Below, in pieces: positions 49,928 through 59,247 of a stretch of DNA of 64,000 bases. Under the pieces are notes generated by a model. The model did not search any database. It was not told the origin of the DNA and saw only the letters and a list, made by a program, of their open reading frames with translations. The stretch's first letter is position 1. Each line of letters begins with the position of its first letter. Where the stretch lies: NCBI RefSeq assembly GCF_900141795.1, contig NZ_FSRE01000001.1:533712-597711 (forward strand), written 5' to 3'. The position numbers were made by a program, and so were the translations under genes. Source of the stretch: Sulfurivirga caldicuralii. Lineage in GTDB: Bacteria > Pseudomonadota > Gammaproteobacteria > Thiomicrospirales > Thiomicrospiraceae.

Positions 49928-50356
49928 ATGGACATGACCAACCTGACACCCGATGCCGCGGCCAGTTGGGAAACCTATACCAACCTCAAGGGTCTGAACG
50001 AACTGCGCAGTCTGTCGCATACGGATGAAAAGGCCGCACTGAAACAGGTGGCCAAACAGTTCGAGGCACTGTTTCTGGAAATGGTGCTCAAGCAGGCGCG
50101 CAAGGTGAACTTTGACGATGAGCACCTGATGACCTCCGAGCGGCAGGCATTTTTTGAGGATTGGCGTGACAAGCAGTTGGCGCAGGATATTGCGGCTAAA
50201 GGTTCAATGGGTTTGGCCGATCAACTGGTGGAGCAGCTCTCACCGAAGCACCCGGTGCTGTCGGTGGACGAATACGAAAAACTCAAACAAGAGAACAAGC
50301 TGCCATCCACCCTCGATCAGCTCAAGCTGCGCGGGTTCAACCGACCAGAAGGATAA
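49928..50356 (+). CDS. flgJ: Rod-capping FlgJ, N-terminal domain only
   Basis: The 142 residues contain the rod-binding domain (QVAKQFEALFLEMVLKQAR, FFEDWRDKQLAQDIAAKG), but the C-terminal glucosaminidase domain of Salmonella FlgJ (316 residues) is absent. The frame is clean and ends normally, with flgK starting 6 bp later, so this is a natural short form and not a truncation by mutation. Peptidoglycan cutting is probably supplied by the lytic transglycosylase encoded at 53172. Confidence 0.93.
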   Translation: MDMTNLTPDAAASWETYTNLKGLNELRSLSHTDEKAALKQVAKQFEALFLEMVLKQARKVNFDDEHLMTSERQAFFEDWRDKQLAQDIAAKGSMGLADQLVEQLSPKHPVLSVDEYEKLKQENKLPSTLDQLKLRGFNRPEG

Positions 50357-50362
50357 TGCATC

Positions 50363-52105
50363 ATGGCTGACATGCTCACCATTGCCCTGAGTGCGAACAA
50401 GGCGTTTCAGCGCGCCCTGGATGTCACCAGCCATAACGTGGCCAATGTCAATACCGAGGGCTATAACCGCCAGCGGGCTGAAATAGTCAGCAATTCGCCG
50501 CAAATTTTCGGTGGTGCCTTTGGCGGGGGCGGCAGCCGCGTGGATACCATACAGCGCGTATATGCCGACTATGTGTGGCGGCAGCAACTGCAGGCCACCT
50601 CACTGGAGCAGCGCTATGACGGCGCGCTTAATAGTGCTAAGGAAGTGGAGGGCATCATCGCTGCCAATGACAATGGCGTGCAACAGTTCCTGCAACGCTT
50701 TTTCGATAGCTTGCAGAACCTCTCCAATGAGCCGCTATCCAGTGTAAACCGTCAGATGGTGCTGGACGAGGCGACCAATCTGGAGAGTCACATCCAGAAC
50801 ATCACGGCCTTCCTCACCGATAACCAGAGCCAGACCAATGCCCAGATCAGTGCACTGGTGGACGAGGTCAACCAGCAGCTGGATGTGATTCAGCGCGCCA
50901 ATGAGGCGGTGTTCAAGGCGCAGAATAACGGCACTTTTCCGCCCAATGACCTGCTGGACAAGCGGGATCAGGCTGTGATGGAGCTGGGCAAGCTGCTGGA
51001 TGTGCGCGTGTTCGAGCAGAAAAACGGTTACCTTGACGTGTATGTGGGCAATGGCAGCTTGCCGCTGCTCTCTGACAACACGCGTACCAGCTTCACGGCC
51101 GAGCGTAGCCCCTATACCAACGAAGACCGCACCGAACTTTACATGACCATCGGTGATCAGAAACGCATCGTCAGCGATCTGATCAGCGGCGGGCAGCTTG
51201 GGGGGGTGCTGGATTTCCGCAAGAACATGCTCGATCCGGCGCAGGAAGCCCTGGGACTGACACTAGCCGGCTTCACCGCCGCCATGAACAACCAGCACCG
51301 TCAGGGATGGGACTTGGGTGGCAACCCAGGTGGCGATCTGTTTGCGCCACTGGATACGACTGCGCTGGGCAACCGTGACAATGCGGGTGCCGAAGATGGC
51401 ACTGGCATTCGCATTACCAACAACATTCCGGATTACACCACCCCCCCATTAAGCCTCACACCCGCACAGGTGGAGCAGGCACAGGCCGATATGGTGCCGC
51501 GCAGTTACAGGCTGGAGTGGGACGGTACCCAGTTCCAGGTGTTCGATGCCGCCTCTGGGCAGAACCTGGGCACCATCGCAGATGGTACCAAGACTCTGTT
51601 TGAAGGACTGGTATTCGACACCACAAGCACCACTGCCAAAACGGCCGGGGATACCTATATCGTGCATCCCTATCAGGACATGATGCAGCAGTTTGGCAAG
51701 GTGATCTCCGACCCTAACGACCTGGCGACCCGTGGCGAGGATCCCAATGTGCCGGGCACACCTGCGCCTGCGGGCGACAACACCAATATCGCCAATCTGG
51801 CCAACCTGGCCAACAAGGAAATTCTCTACAAGGATGCCAGCGGTCAGCCGGCCGAGACGATCCTGGGGGGCTATTCGCGCATGGCCTCACAGGTGGGGCT
51901 CTATACCCATGGCACGCAGATCAATCTGGACAGCCAGCAGCAGGTGCTCAAGCAGGTGACTGACCGTTTGCAGTCCATTTCCGGCGTTAATCTGGATGAA
52001 GAGGCGGCCAACCTGATGCGTTTCCAGCAGGCGTATCAGGCTTCGGCACAGATCATTCAGGTTTCCAACACGCTGTTCGACACCCTCATCGGCGTGATCC
52101 GCTAA
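50363..52105 (+). CDS. flgK: Hook-filament junction protein FlgK
   Basis: FlgK (HAP1) joins hook and filament. The 580 residues have the N-terminal ALDVTSHNVANVNTEGYNRQ and C-terminal LMRFQQAYQASAQIIQVSNT helices, with a variable central domain. flgL follows after 12 bp. FlgN is its export chaperone. Confidence 0.96.
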   Translation: MADMLTIALSANKAFQRALDVTSHNVANVNTEGYNRQRAEIVSNSPQIFGGAFGGGGSRVDTIQRVYADYVWRQQLQATSLEQRYDGALNSAKEVEGIIAANDNGVQQFLQRFFDSLQNLSNEPLSSVNRQMVLDEATNLESHIQNITAFLTDNQSQTNAQISALVDEVNQQLDVIQRANEAVFKAQNNGTFPPNDLLDKRDQAVMELGKLLDVRVFEQKNGYLDVYVGNGSLPLLSDNTRTSFTAERSPYTNEDRTELYMTIGDQKRIVSDLISGGQLGGVLDFRKNMLDPAQEALGLTLAGFTAAMNNQHRQGWDLGGNPGGDLFAPLDTTALGNRDNAGAEDGTGIRITNNIPDYTTPPLSLTPAQVEQAQADMVPRSYRLEWDGTQFQVFDAASGQNLGTIADGTKTLFEGLVFDTTSTTAKTAGDTYIVHPYQDMMQQFGKVISDPNDLATRGEDPNVPGTPAPAGDNTNIANLANLANKEILYKDASGQPAETILGGYSRMASQVGLYTHGTQINLDSQQQVLKQVTDRLQSISGVNLDEEAANLMRFQQAYQASAQIIQVSNTLFDTLIGVIR

Positions 52106-52117
52106 AGGAGTTCAGGC

Positions 52118-53140
52118 ATGGTTGCACGTATTTCCACCACCCAGTTCTATCACACCAGCCTCGATGCCATGGAAACCCACGCCAACAAACTGCTGCAGAT
52201 TCAGGAGCAGCTGAGCAGCGGCAAGCGCGTCAACCGTCCCAGCGATGACCCGGTCGCGGTAAGCAAGCTGCACAAGCTTAACCACGCGCTCAATACCATC
52301 GATCAGTTCGTGGAAAATGGCCGCTACGCCAAGTCGCAGCTGGAGCTGGAAGATACCGTGCTCAACGACGCCACCAGCGTGCTGCAGCGGGCGCGCGAGC
52401 TCACCATTCAAATGATGAACGACACCTACAGTCCGGCCGATCGGCAGGCGACGGCACAGGAAATCGATCAGTTGATCAAACAGATGGTCAATCTGGCCAA
52501 TACGAAAAACCCCGAAAAGGAACTGCTGTTTGCCGGCTTGTCAAGCAATGCAACCGCTGCCTTTGCGACCACGATTGTTGCTGACAGTGGCGGGCAAGTG
52601 GACACCTACTACGAATATGTAGGGGATGATGCTGGCGCCCGCTTTGTGCAGATCGGCTTTGATAACGATAACTATCTGGCGCCCAATGATCAGGGGGATC
52701 CGTCGCGGGTGCGCATCGGCGACCGTGGCGACAAGGTGTTCTCTGTTAATGGCACCACGGGGGGAACCATTACCATCGACCGTCCCAATGGGAATACCGC
52801 TACGGTGGACAACAATGTCATCAACGTGTTGGTCAACCTGCGCGACTGGCTGCAGTCGGGTCAGCAGCCGCCGCCGCAAATCGCCGATCAGCTCTATCAG
52901 GGCATAACCAATATCAGTCAGGTGCAGGCCGAGCTGGGTGGACGCATCAACCGTATCGACAGTCAGTACGACGCCCTGCAGAATTTCCAGCTGGCACTGA
53001 AAGACCACAAGAAGAATCTGGAAGAAGTGGATGTGGTCAAGGCCACGGCGGACTTTACCCAGACCCAGGTGGCGCTGCAGTTTGCGCAGCAGGCGTTCGC
53101 CAAGGTACAGCAGGTTTCGCTTTTCAACTATCTGCGCTGA
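52118..53140 (+). CDS. flgL: Hook-filament junction protein FlgL
   Basis: FlgL (HAP3) completes the hook-filament junction. The 340 residues start with the flagellin-like helix region (QEQLSSGKRVNRPSDDPVAV) and end with TADFTQTQVALQFAQQAF and SLFNYLR. A sigma54 promoter for the next operon overlaps the region right after its stop. Confidence 0.96.
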   Translation: MVARISTTQFYHTSLDAMETHANKLLQIQEQLSSGKRVNRPSDDPVAVSKLHKLNHALNTIDQFVENGRYAKSQLELEDTVLNDATSVLQRARELTIQMMNDTYSPADRQATAQEIDQLIKQMVNLANTKNPEKELLFAGLSSNATAAFATTIVADSGGQVDTYYEYVGDDAGARFVQIGFDNDNYLAPNDQGDPSRVRIGDRGDKVFSVNGTTGGTITIDRPNGNTATVDNNVINVLVNLRDWLQSGQQPPPQIADQLYQGITNISQVQAELGGRINRIDSQYDALQNFQLALKDHKKNLEEVDVVKATADFTQTQVALQFAQQAFAKVQQVSLFNYLR

Positions 53141-53144
53141 CAAC

Positions 53145-53159
53145 TGGCATTGATTTTGC
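53145..53159 (+). promoter_or_regulatory. Sigma54 promoter of the transglycosylase/legionaminate operon
   Basis: TGGCAT-TGATT-TTGC, spacing exact, starting 5 bp after the flgL stop. The first six bases match the flgB sigma54 promoter. Predicted start is close to ATG 53172. Confidence 0.75.
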
Positions 53160-53171
53160 GATACTTGCGGC

Positions 53172-54386
53172 ATGATGACGAAATCCCGACACATGCCCAC
53201 GTTGCCCATGTATCTGTTGCTGGGCAGTATTGCCTGGAGCGCGCTGTCCGTTGTCGGGCTGGCGGCCTTTCTTGTCTGGCACCAGGATACTGACGGGCCG
53301 ACTGCCGCCCAGAGCATGAACGTGTCTGCACTGGTGCGGGGTGTTGAGGACCTTTCGCCTGTTTCACTCCCCCTGAAAAGCGAAGAAAATACCGCTGCAA
53401 GCATCAAAATGCCGTCTGAGAGCCGTTTTTCTCAGAGCGTAGAACGGGCGCAAAAACCCGACTTGAAAAAAGTCGGGGACCCCCCTGTCAATCCGGCGCA
53501 AGTGGATGGCAAGATCGCCAGCGATGCACCACTGGACTACATGGTTTTCGGTGATGAAATCATCGTGCTGCTGGATACGGCGCGTCTTGACGAGCGCGCG
53601 CAGCAGCGGGTGCTGGTGCGGCTGATGTTGCTGCCGGAGCTGAAAAGTGTCGAGCAGTTGCTGGACACCAAGGGCATTGCGCTGCTTCGCCTGCCGAACT
53701 TTTACGGCCGTATTCTGTGGCAGGGCAAGCCGGTGCGCTATCCGCTGCAGGCGCAGCAGATGGCCAGGGCACTGCTTGCCAGGGCACGCCCCGTGCAGGA
53801 GCTGGGCCATACCTGGCGCGAAGTGCACATTCCGCTCAAGGAGGTGGCCTACCATGATCGCGCCGTGCGCTGGCACGACCTCATTGTGCGCGAAAGCCGC
53901 CGCAACCGTCTCGACGTGGCCCTGGTTTCTGCCATCGTGGAAACGGAAAGCGGCTACCGGCCCCACGTGAAAAGCCGCTCTGGCGCCGTGGGCCTGATGC
54001 AGGTGATGCCGAAACAGGCGGCACAGGATGTGATGAAGCAGCTGGGCAAGCGCCTTGATGAGCGTGCACTGCTCAACCCGGAAACCAATGTGGCCGCCGG
54101 CAGTGCCTATCTGGCGTTGCTGAAGCACCACTATCTGGCCGGGGTGAAAAATCCGCGCAGCCGCGAATACCTTATGGTGGCGTCCTACAACGGCGGCATC
54201 AATGCGGTGCTGAAGCAGTTCGGCAAGACCCGCGAGCAGGCCATCGCCCGCATCAACCGCCTCAAGCCGGAGCAGGTTTACCGCATTATTCGTTATCAAT
54301 TCCCGCGGCGGGAAACGCGTCTCTATCTGGAAAAGGTGGTGCAGCGCAAGGCCCGCTATCAACAATGGTGGCAGCAGAATGTCTGA
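53172..54386 (+). CDS. MltC-like lytic murein transglycosylase
   Basis: The 404 residues comprise an N-terminal membrane anchor (about 12-36), a low-complexity linker, a MltC-type domain (about 110-240) and a GH23 SLT domain with catalytic Glu in ETESGYRPHVKSRSGAVGLM and the ASYNGG motif. It probably cuts peptidoglycan for rod passage, complementing the short FlgJ. The linker holds a REP-derived insert encoding KKVGDPP (about residues 98-105). The start may be ATG 53172, 53175 or 53193. The legB start overlaps its end by 8 bp. Confidence 0.85.
   Translation: MMTKSRHMPTLPMYLLLGSIAWSALSVVGLAAFLVWHQDTDGPTAAQSMNVSALVRGVEDLSPVSLPLKSEENTAASIKMPSESRFSQSVERAQKPDLKKVGDPPVNPAQVDGKIASDAPLDYMVFGDEIIVLLDTARLDERAQQRVLVRLMLLPELKSVEQLLDTKGIALLRLPNFYGRILWQGKPVRYPLQAQQMARALLARARPVQELGHTWREVHIPLKEVAYHDRAVRWHDLIVRESRRNRLDVALVSAIVETESGYRPHVKSRSGAVGLMQVMPKQAAQDVMKQLGKRLDERALLNPETNVAAGSAYLALLKHHYLAGVKNPRSREYLMVASYNGGINAVLKQFGKTREQAIARINRLKPEQVYRIIRYQFPRRETRLYLEKVVQRKARYQQWWQQNV
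53463..53486 (+). repeat. REP-like repeat, copy 5, inside the transglycosylase gene
   Basis: TTGAAAAAAGTCGGGGACCC plus CCCT, in frame, encoding KKVGDPP. It adds no stop codon in this frame. Confidence 0.85.
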
Positions 54387-55377
54387 TTTCTGGCAGGATC
54401 GTCCGGTACTGGTGACCGGTGCCGACGGTTTTATCGGTTCGCACCTGAGTGAACAGCTGGTTAAGCAGGGCGCCCGCGTCCGCGCACTGGCCCAGTACAA
54501 CAGCTTCAACAGCTGGGGCTGGCTGGATGAATCACCGCTGCACGATCAGATGGAAGTGGTGGAGGGGGATATCCGCGATCCCCTGTGCTGCCGCACCATC
54601 AGTGAAGGGGTGGACACAGTCTTTCACCTGGCTGCGCTGATTGCGATTCCCTACTCCTACCGGGCGCCGCAGAGCTATGTGGATACCAATGTCTCCGGCA
54701 CGCTTAACATGGTGCAGGCAGCGAAAGAAGCGGGCGTGCGCCGCTTTATGCACACGTCCACCTCCGAAGTGTATGGGACGGCCCAGTATGTACCCATCGA
54801 CGAAAAGCACCCATTGCAGCCGCAGTCGCCCTACAGCGCCAGCAAGATCGGGGCGGATCAGATGGCCCTGTCCTATTGGCACGCCTTTGCGCTGCCGGTG
54901 ACGGTCATGCGGCCATTCAATACCTATGGCCCGCGCCAGTCCGCCCGTGCCGTCATTCCCACCATCATCACACAGATTGCCGCAGGTGCCGAGCAGATCC
55001 AGCTGGGCGACGTAAGCCCCACGCGGGATTTCAATTACGTGGAAGACACCTGCCGCGGCATGCTGGCGCTGGCCGAATGTGATGCCTGTGTTGGCGAGGT
55101 GGTGAATATTGCCTCCAATTATGAGATTTCCGTGGGCGATACGCTTGAGCTCATCCGGGAACTGATGGGCTGGGACGGGCAGTTTGTGCAGGACCCGCAG
55201 CGCCTGCGCCCGCCAGGCTCGGAGGTGTTTCGCCTGTGGGGCGACAACCGCAAGATCCGCGAACTGACCGGCTGGCAGCCCCAGATCGACATCCGCGAAG
55301 GGCTGCGCCGCACCATCGAGTGGTTCACCAATCAGGACAACCTGCGCCGCTACAAGGCCGACCGCTACAATGTCTGA
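54379..55377 (+). CDS. legB: GDP-N-acetylglucosamine 4,6-dehydratase LegB-like
   Basis: It performs the first committed step toward CMP-legionaminic acid, by analogy with Campylobacter Cj1319. The 332 residues form an extended SDR with TGADGFIGSH at the NAD site, HTSTSEVYG and the catalytic YSASK. The following legC, legH, legI, legG, ptmE and legF genes support this assignment over a generic nucleotide-sugar epimerase. Confidence 0.85.
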   Translation: MSDFWQDRPVLVTGADGFIGSHLSEQLVKQGARVRALAQYNSFNSWGWLDESPLHDQMEVVEGDIRDPLCCRTISEGVDTVFHLAALIAIPYSYRAPQSYVDTNVSGTLNMVQAAKEAGVRRFMHTSTSEVYGTAQYVPIDEKHPLQPQSPYSASKIGADQMALSYWHAFALPVTVMRPFNTYGPRQSARAVIPTIITQIAAGAEQIQLGDVSPTRDFNYVEDTCRGMLALAECDACVGEVVNIASNYEISVGDTLELIRELMGWDGQFVQDPQRLRPPGSEVFRLWGDNRKIRELTGWQPQIDIREGLRRTIEWFTNQDNLRRYKADRYNV

Positions 55378-56506
55378 CCTTTCGCCCCTGATCGAACTGC
55401 TGCGTGCGGGTTATGCTACGGATGAAACCGTGCCGCTGCATGCGCCCTGTCTGGATGAAACGGATGCCGAAGCTGTTGCCAATGCGGTACGCAGTGGCTT
55501 CGTCTCCTCCGTGGGGGCAGAGGTGGCAGCGTTTGAGCAGGCGGTAGCCGACTACACCGGTGCGGCCCATGCCGTGGCCGTAGTGAATGGCACCGCCGCG
55601 CTGATGCTGGCGCTCAAGGCAGCGGACGTACAGCCCGGCGATCTGGTCATTACCCAGAGCCTCACCTTTATCGCCACCGCAAACGCCATCGTGCACGCCG
55701 GCGCCGAGCCGGTGCTGCTGGATGTGGACAAGACCCTGGCGTTGTCGGCGGACGCCCTGGAAGCCTTTCTGCACGAGGAATGCAACGGCAATATCCATCG
55801 CGCAAGCGGGCGTCGCATTGGCGCCATCGTGCCCATGCACACCCTGGGCTTTATGGCCGACATGCCACGGATCATGGCACTTGCTGAACAGGCAGGCATT
55901 CCTGTCATTGAAGATGCGGCCGAAGCACTCGGAAGTCGGCAGCGTGGTCGCCATGCCGGCACGTTCGGGCGGGCAGGCGTGCTCAGTTTTAACGGCAACA
56001 AGATTCTCACCGCCGGCGGGGGCGGCATGGTGTTGAGCGACGATGTCGTACTGGCCGCGCGCGTGCGTCATCTCTCCACCACGGCCAAGCAGCCTCATCC
56101 CTGGCACTTTGTGCACGACGAGGTGGGCTACAACCTGCGTCTGCCCAATCTGAATGCCGCGCTGGGCCTATCGCAGCTGAAAAAGCTACCAGAAATGCTC
56201 GCATTCAAGCAGCGGCAAAAATCGGCCCTGCAAAAAGTCGGGGACCCCCCTTTGCTGACGGGAAAAACCCCGCATCAGCAACCTAATTACTGGCTGCTGG
56301 CGGTGCGAACGGCTGGTGCGAGAGCGCGTGACGCCCTTCTGCAGGCGGGGAGCGATCACAAAGTGCAGATGCGCCCCTTCTGGACGCCGCTGCATCAACA
56401 GCCGCCGTATCGGCAGGCATTGCGATATGGGGATATGACGCACACTCAGGCGCTGTTTGAAACAGTGGTTTGTGTGCCCTCTTCACCACGGTGTGCCTAT
56501 GGCTAA
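55370..56506 (+). CDS. legC: LegC-like PLP-dependent aminotransferase
   Basis: It adds the amino group at C4 of the 4-keto sugar made by LegB. The 378 residues belong to the DegT/DnrJ/EryC1 family, with the PLP lysine Lys211 in FNGNKILTAGGGG and the EDAAEALGS motif. A REP copy at 56229-56251 encodes QKVGDPP (about residues 287-294), in a region where relatives have an unrelated helix tail. The frame stays open. legH overlaps its end by 8 bp. Confidence 0.88.
   Translation: MSDLSPLIELLRAGYATDETVPLHAPCLDETDAEAVANAVRSGFVSSVGAEVAAFEQAVADYTGAAHAVAVVNGTAALMLALKAADVQPGDLVITQSLTFIATANAIVHAGAEPVLLDVDKTLALSADALEAFLHEECNGNIHRASGRRIGAIVPMHTLGFMADMPRIMALAEQAGIPVIEDAAEALGSRQRGRHAGTFGRAGVLSFNGNKILTAGGGGMVLSDDVVLAARVRHLSTTAKQPHPWHFVHDEVGYNLRLPNLNAALGLSQLKKLPEMLAFKQRQKSALQKVGDPPLLTGKTPHQQPNYWLLAVRTAGARARDALLQAGSDHKVQMRPFWTPLHQQPPYRQALRYGDMTHTQALFETVVCVPSSPRCAYG
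56229..56251 (+). repeat. REP-like repeat, copy 6, inside legC
   Basis: TGCAAAAAGTCGGGGACCCC plus CCT, read in the same frame as copy 5 (KVGDPP). Confidence 0.85.
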
Positions 56507-57134
56507 GCGCTTGCTGCTGATCGGCAATGGTGGCCATGCGGCAAGCATTGTGGAGATGGTTTCTCATCTGCCGGCGTGGACCATTTGGGGTGCGGTAGAA
56601 CGACCCGGTTTGCCATGCCGCCGTCATAAACCGGCGCGCATCGTGGGATTTGATCGGGATTTGCCCCGCCTGTTGCGTCAGGCAGATGGTGTGGTGATTG
56701 CGGCCGGGCAGATCAAAGGTGCGCAAGTGCGCCGCCGACTCTTTGCACAGTTGCAGCACCTGAATGCGCCGCTTGTCACGCTGATTGCCCACAATGCCAG
56801 CGTTTCCAGAACAGCCTGGCTGGGCAGAGGGACAGTGGTGATGCAGCAGGCGCTGGTAAACCGCTTTGCGCAGATCGGTATGAACGGTATCATCAATTCA
56901 CAGGCGCTGGTGGAGCACGATGTGAGCATCGGCGATCATGTGCATGTGGCCACTGGCGCGCGCATCAATGGCGAAGCCTGCATTGGCAGTGGCTGCACCA
57001 TCGGCTCGGGGGCGATTGTGCTGCAGGGGATTCACGTTTGTGATGAGGTGATTGTGGGGGCGGGCAGTGTGGTGACGCGAAATATTACCGAGCCGGGCGT
57101 TTATGTGGGTGCACCGGCGCGGAGGGTGTCATGA
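56499..57134 (+). CDS. legH: LegH-like N-acetyltransferase (NeuD/PglD family)
   Basis: It acetylates the amino sugar from LegC to give the di-N-acetyl intermediate. The 211 residues have an N-terminal Rossmann-like part (LLLIGNGGHAASIVEMV) and a C-terminal left-handed beta helix of hexapeptide repeats (IGDHVHVATGARINGEACIG, IGSGAIVLQGIHV). ATG 56499 gives the family N-terminus and overlaps legC by 8 bp. Confidence 0.85.
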   Translation: MAKRLLLIGNGGHAASIVEMVSHLPAWTIWGAVERPGLPCRRHKPARIVGFDRDLPRLLRQADGVVIAAGQIKGAQVRRRLFAQLQHLNAPLVTLIAHNASVSRTAWLGRGTVVMQQALVNRFAQIGMNGIINSQALVEHDVSIGDHVHVATGARINGEACIGSGCTIGSGAIVLQGIHVCDEVIVGAGSVVTRNITEPGVYVGAPARRVS

Positions 57135-58132
57135 GCGTATTCATCATCGCCGAGGCGGGCGTCAATCACAATGGCGACATCACGCTGGCACATCGACTGA
57201 TTGACGTGGCAGCGCAGTCAGGCGCGGATGCAGTCAAGTTCCAGACCTTCATTCCAGAAAAACTGGTAGCGTCTGCTACCCCGCAGGCGGCGTATCAGGC
57301 ACGCAATACCGGCCAGCAGCAGAGCCAGCTGGAGATGCTGCGACAGCTTGCGCTGCCGCTGGAGGCCTTTGCTGAGCTCAAGGCACACTGCGACGAGGCG
57401 GGCATTGAGTTCATGTCCACCCCTTTTGAGGAGGACAGCCTTGAATACCTGCTTTCGATCGGAATGCGGCGTATCAAGGTCCCATCCGGCGAGTTGCTGT
57501 CCACGCCGTTTCTTCGTGCCATTGGTCAGGCGGGGCTACCTACAATTCTTTCCACCGGCATGGCCACACTGGAGGAGGTGCGTCATGCGGTCGAAACCCT
57601 GTTGCAGGCCGGCTTGCCCAAGGCGGATCTCACCATCCTGCACTGCACCAGCGCCTATCCGACACCGCCTGAGGCGGTCAATCTGCGCGCCATGCGCACA
57701 CTGGCGGATACTTTCCATGTGCCGGTGGGTCTTTCGGACCATACCGAAGGTCTGAATGCTGCGGTAGCGGCAACCGCACTGGGCGCAAGTGTATTGGAAA
57801 AGCATTTCACATTGGATAAATCCTTGCCGGGGCCCGATCACCGCGCCAGCCTGACGCCCGGTGAACTGCGTGCGCTGGTGGATGCTGTGCGCGAAACGCA
57901 ATGCATGCTCGGCAGCGGCGAAAAGATGGCCATGGAGGCAGAGGCGAATACACGCAGCGTGGCCCGGCGGCGCATAGTGGCTGCACGGCCGATCCGTGCA
58001 GGCGAGGCCTTTACGCCCGAGAAAGTGACGCTCAAGCGTGCGCCTTCCGGCTGGTTTGGCGACCGGTGGGATGATGTGATCGGGCAGGTGGCGCCACGGG
58101 ATTACGCAACGGACGAGGGTATTGCGTGGTGA
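57131..58132 (+). CDS. legI: Legionaminic acid synthase (NeuB family)
   Basis: It condenses the 6-carbon sugar with phosphoenolpyruvate to the nine-carbon acid. The 333 residues contain the NeuB barrel (IAEAGVNHNGD, ADAVKFQTF, EKHFTLDKSLPGPDHRASL) and a C-terminal SAF domain (from about 277, ARRRIVAARPIRAGEAFT). It overlaps legH by 4 bp and legG by 1 bp. Legionaminate rather than sialate is inferred from the neighbours. Confidence 0.9.
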   Translation: MSVFIIAEAGVNHNGDITLAHRLIDVAAQSGADAVKFQTFIPEKLVASATPQAAYQARNTGQQQSQLEMLRQLALPLEAFAELKAHCDEAGIEFMSTPFEEDSLEYLLSIGMRRIKVPSGELLSTPFLRAIGQAGLPTILSTGMATLEEVRHAVETLLQAGLPKADLTILHCTSAYPTPPEAVNLRAMRTLADTFHVPVGLSDHTEGLNAAVAATALGASVLEKHFTLDKSLPGPDHRASLTPGELRALVDAVRETQCMLGSGEKMAMEAEANTRSVARRRIVAARPIRAGEAFTPEKVTLKRAPSGWFGDRWDDVIGQVAPRDYATDEGIAW

Positions 58133-59247
58133 TGCGCATTGCCGTTGTCACCACCACCCGTGCCGACTACGGCATTCTCAAGCCCTTGATCAAGGCGCTG
58201 GAAAAGGCTGACTGGGCACAGCTGCAACTGCTTGTCACCGGCAGTCATCTGCTCGAAAGTCAGGGCAGCACGCAGCACGAAATCGAGGCAGATGGCGTGC
58301 CTGTCGCCGTTAAAGTGCCCATTTTTTCCGAAAGCGATACCAGCGCGCTGCATGCGGCTCAGGCCTTTGGCCGTGCGGCCGAGCAGATCGCGCCGGTGCT
58401 CGATCGGCTCAAACCGGATGCGCTGGTGGTGCTGGGCGACCGCTTTGAAACCCTGGCCATTGCCGCGGCGGCGGCGCTGCTGCACATCCCCATTGTGCAC
58501 CTGCACGGCGGGGAGCAGACGTTTGGTGCCCTGGACAACCGCTTTCGTCATGCCATCAGCCAGTTGGCCGACTGGCATCTGACCGCTACAGCACGGGCGC
58601 GGGAAACGCTGATTCGCATGGGGCTGCCGATGCAACGGGTTTTCCATGTGGGCGCCCTCGGGGTATGGAATGTGCTCAATCAGCCACGGCTGTCGCGGGA
58701 AGCATTGCAGGCGCAAAGCCCCATTGCGCTCAAGGCGCCGCTTTTTCTGATCACCTTTCATCCGGAAACGGATACCGGCCAGACGCCGCAGGCGCAGGTT
58801 GAAGCGCTGATCAAGGCGCTGGAGGCGTTCCCGCAAAGTTCGCAGATCATTACCTACGCCAATGTGGACGAGGGTGGTGAAGCCATCAATGCATTGTGGC
58901 AAGCCTATGCAGCGCGTCATCCGGATCGCGTGTGGCTGACGCCATCGCTGGGGCAGCAGCGCTATCACAGTCTGATGGCCATCGCCGATGCCGTAATCGG
59001 CAATTCATCCAGTGGGATTCTCGAGGCCCCCAGTTTTGGCGTGCGGACCGTCAATATCGGTGCCCGCCAGGCGGGCCGCGAGCGTGCCGCCACTGTGGTC
59101 GATGTACCGGCTGAAAGCGGCGTGATCATTGCTGCCATTGACAGGGTTTTGACGCAAGGGAAAGTGGATTCGGCTCAAAATCCATACGCCTGTGCCGATA
59201 CATTAGGCAAGATATTGAAAATAATACGAGAAAAGGTGGCCCCATGA
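58132..59247 (+). CDS. legG: Hydrolysing UDP-sugar 2-epimerase, LegG (NeuC family)
   Basis: LegG removes the nucleotide and inverts C2 to give the substrate of LegI. The 371 residues have the GT-B-like fold with TTTRADYGILKPLIKAL, LGDRFETLAIAAAA, HLHGGEQTFGALDN and GNSSSGILEAPSFGVRTVNI. I chose ATG 58132, overlapping the legI stop; GTG codons just upstream are alternatives. Confidence 0.9.
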   Translation: MRIAVVTTTRADYGILKPLIKALEKADWAQLQLLVTGSHLLESQGSTQHEIEADGVPVAVKVPIFSESDTSALHAAQAFGRAAEQIAPVLDRLKPDALVVLGDRFETLAIAAAAALLHIPIVHLHGGEQTFGALDNRFRHAISQLADWHLTATARARETLIRMGLPMQRVFHVGALGVWNVLNQPRLSREALQAQSPIALKAPLFLITFHPETDTGQTPQAQVEALIKALEAFPQSSQIITYANVDEGGEAINALWQAYAARHPDRVWLTPSLGQQRYHSLMAIADAVIGNSSSGILEAPSFGVRTVNIGARQAGRERAATVVDVPAESGVIIAAIDRVLTQGKVDSAQNPYACADTLGKILKIIREKVAP

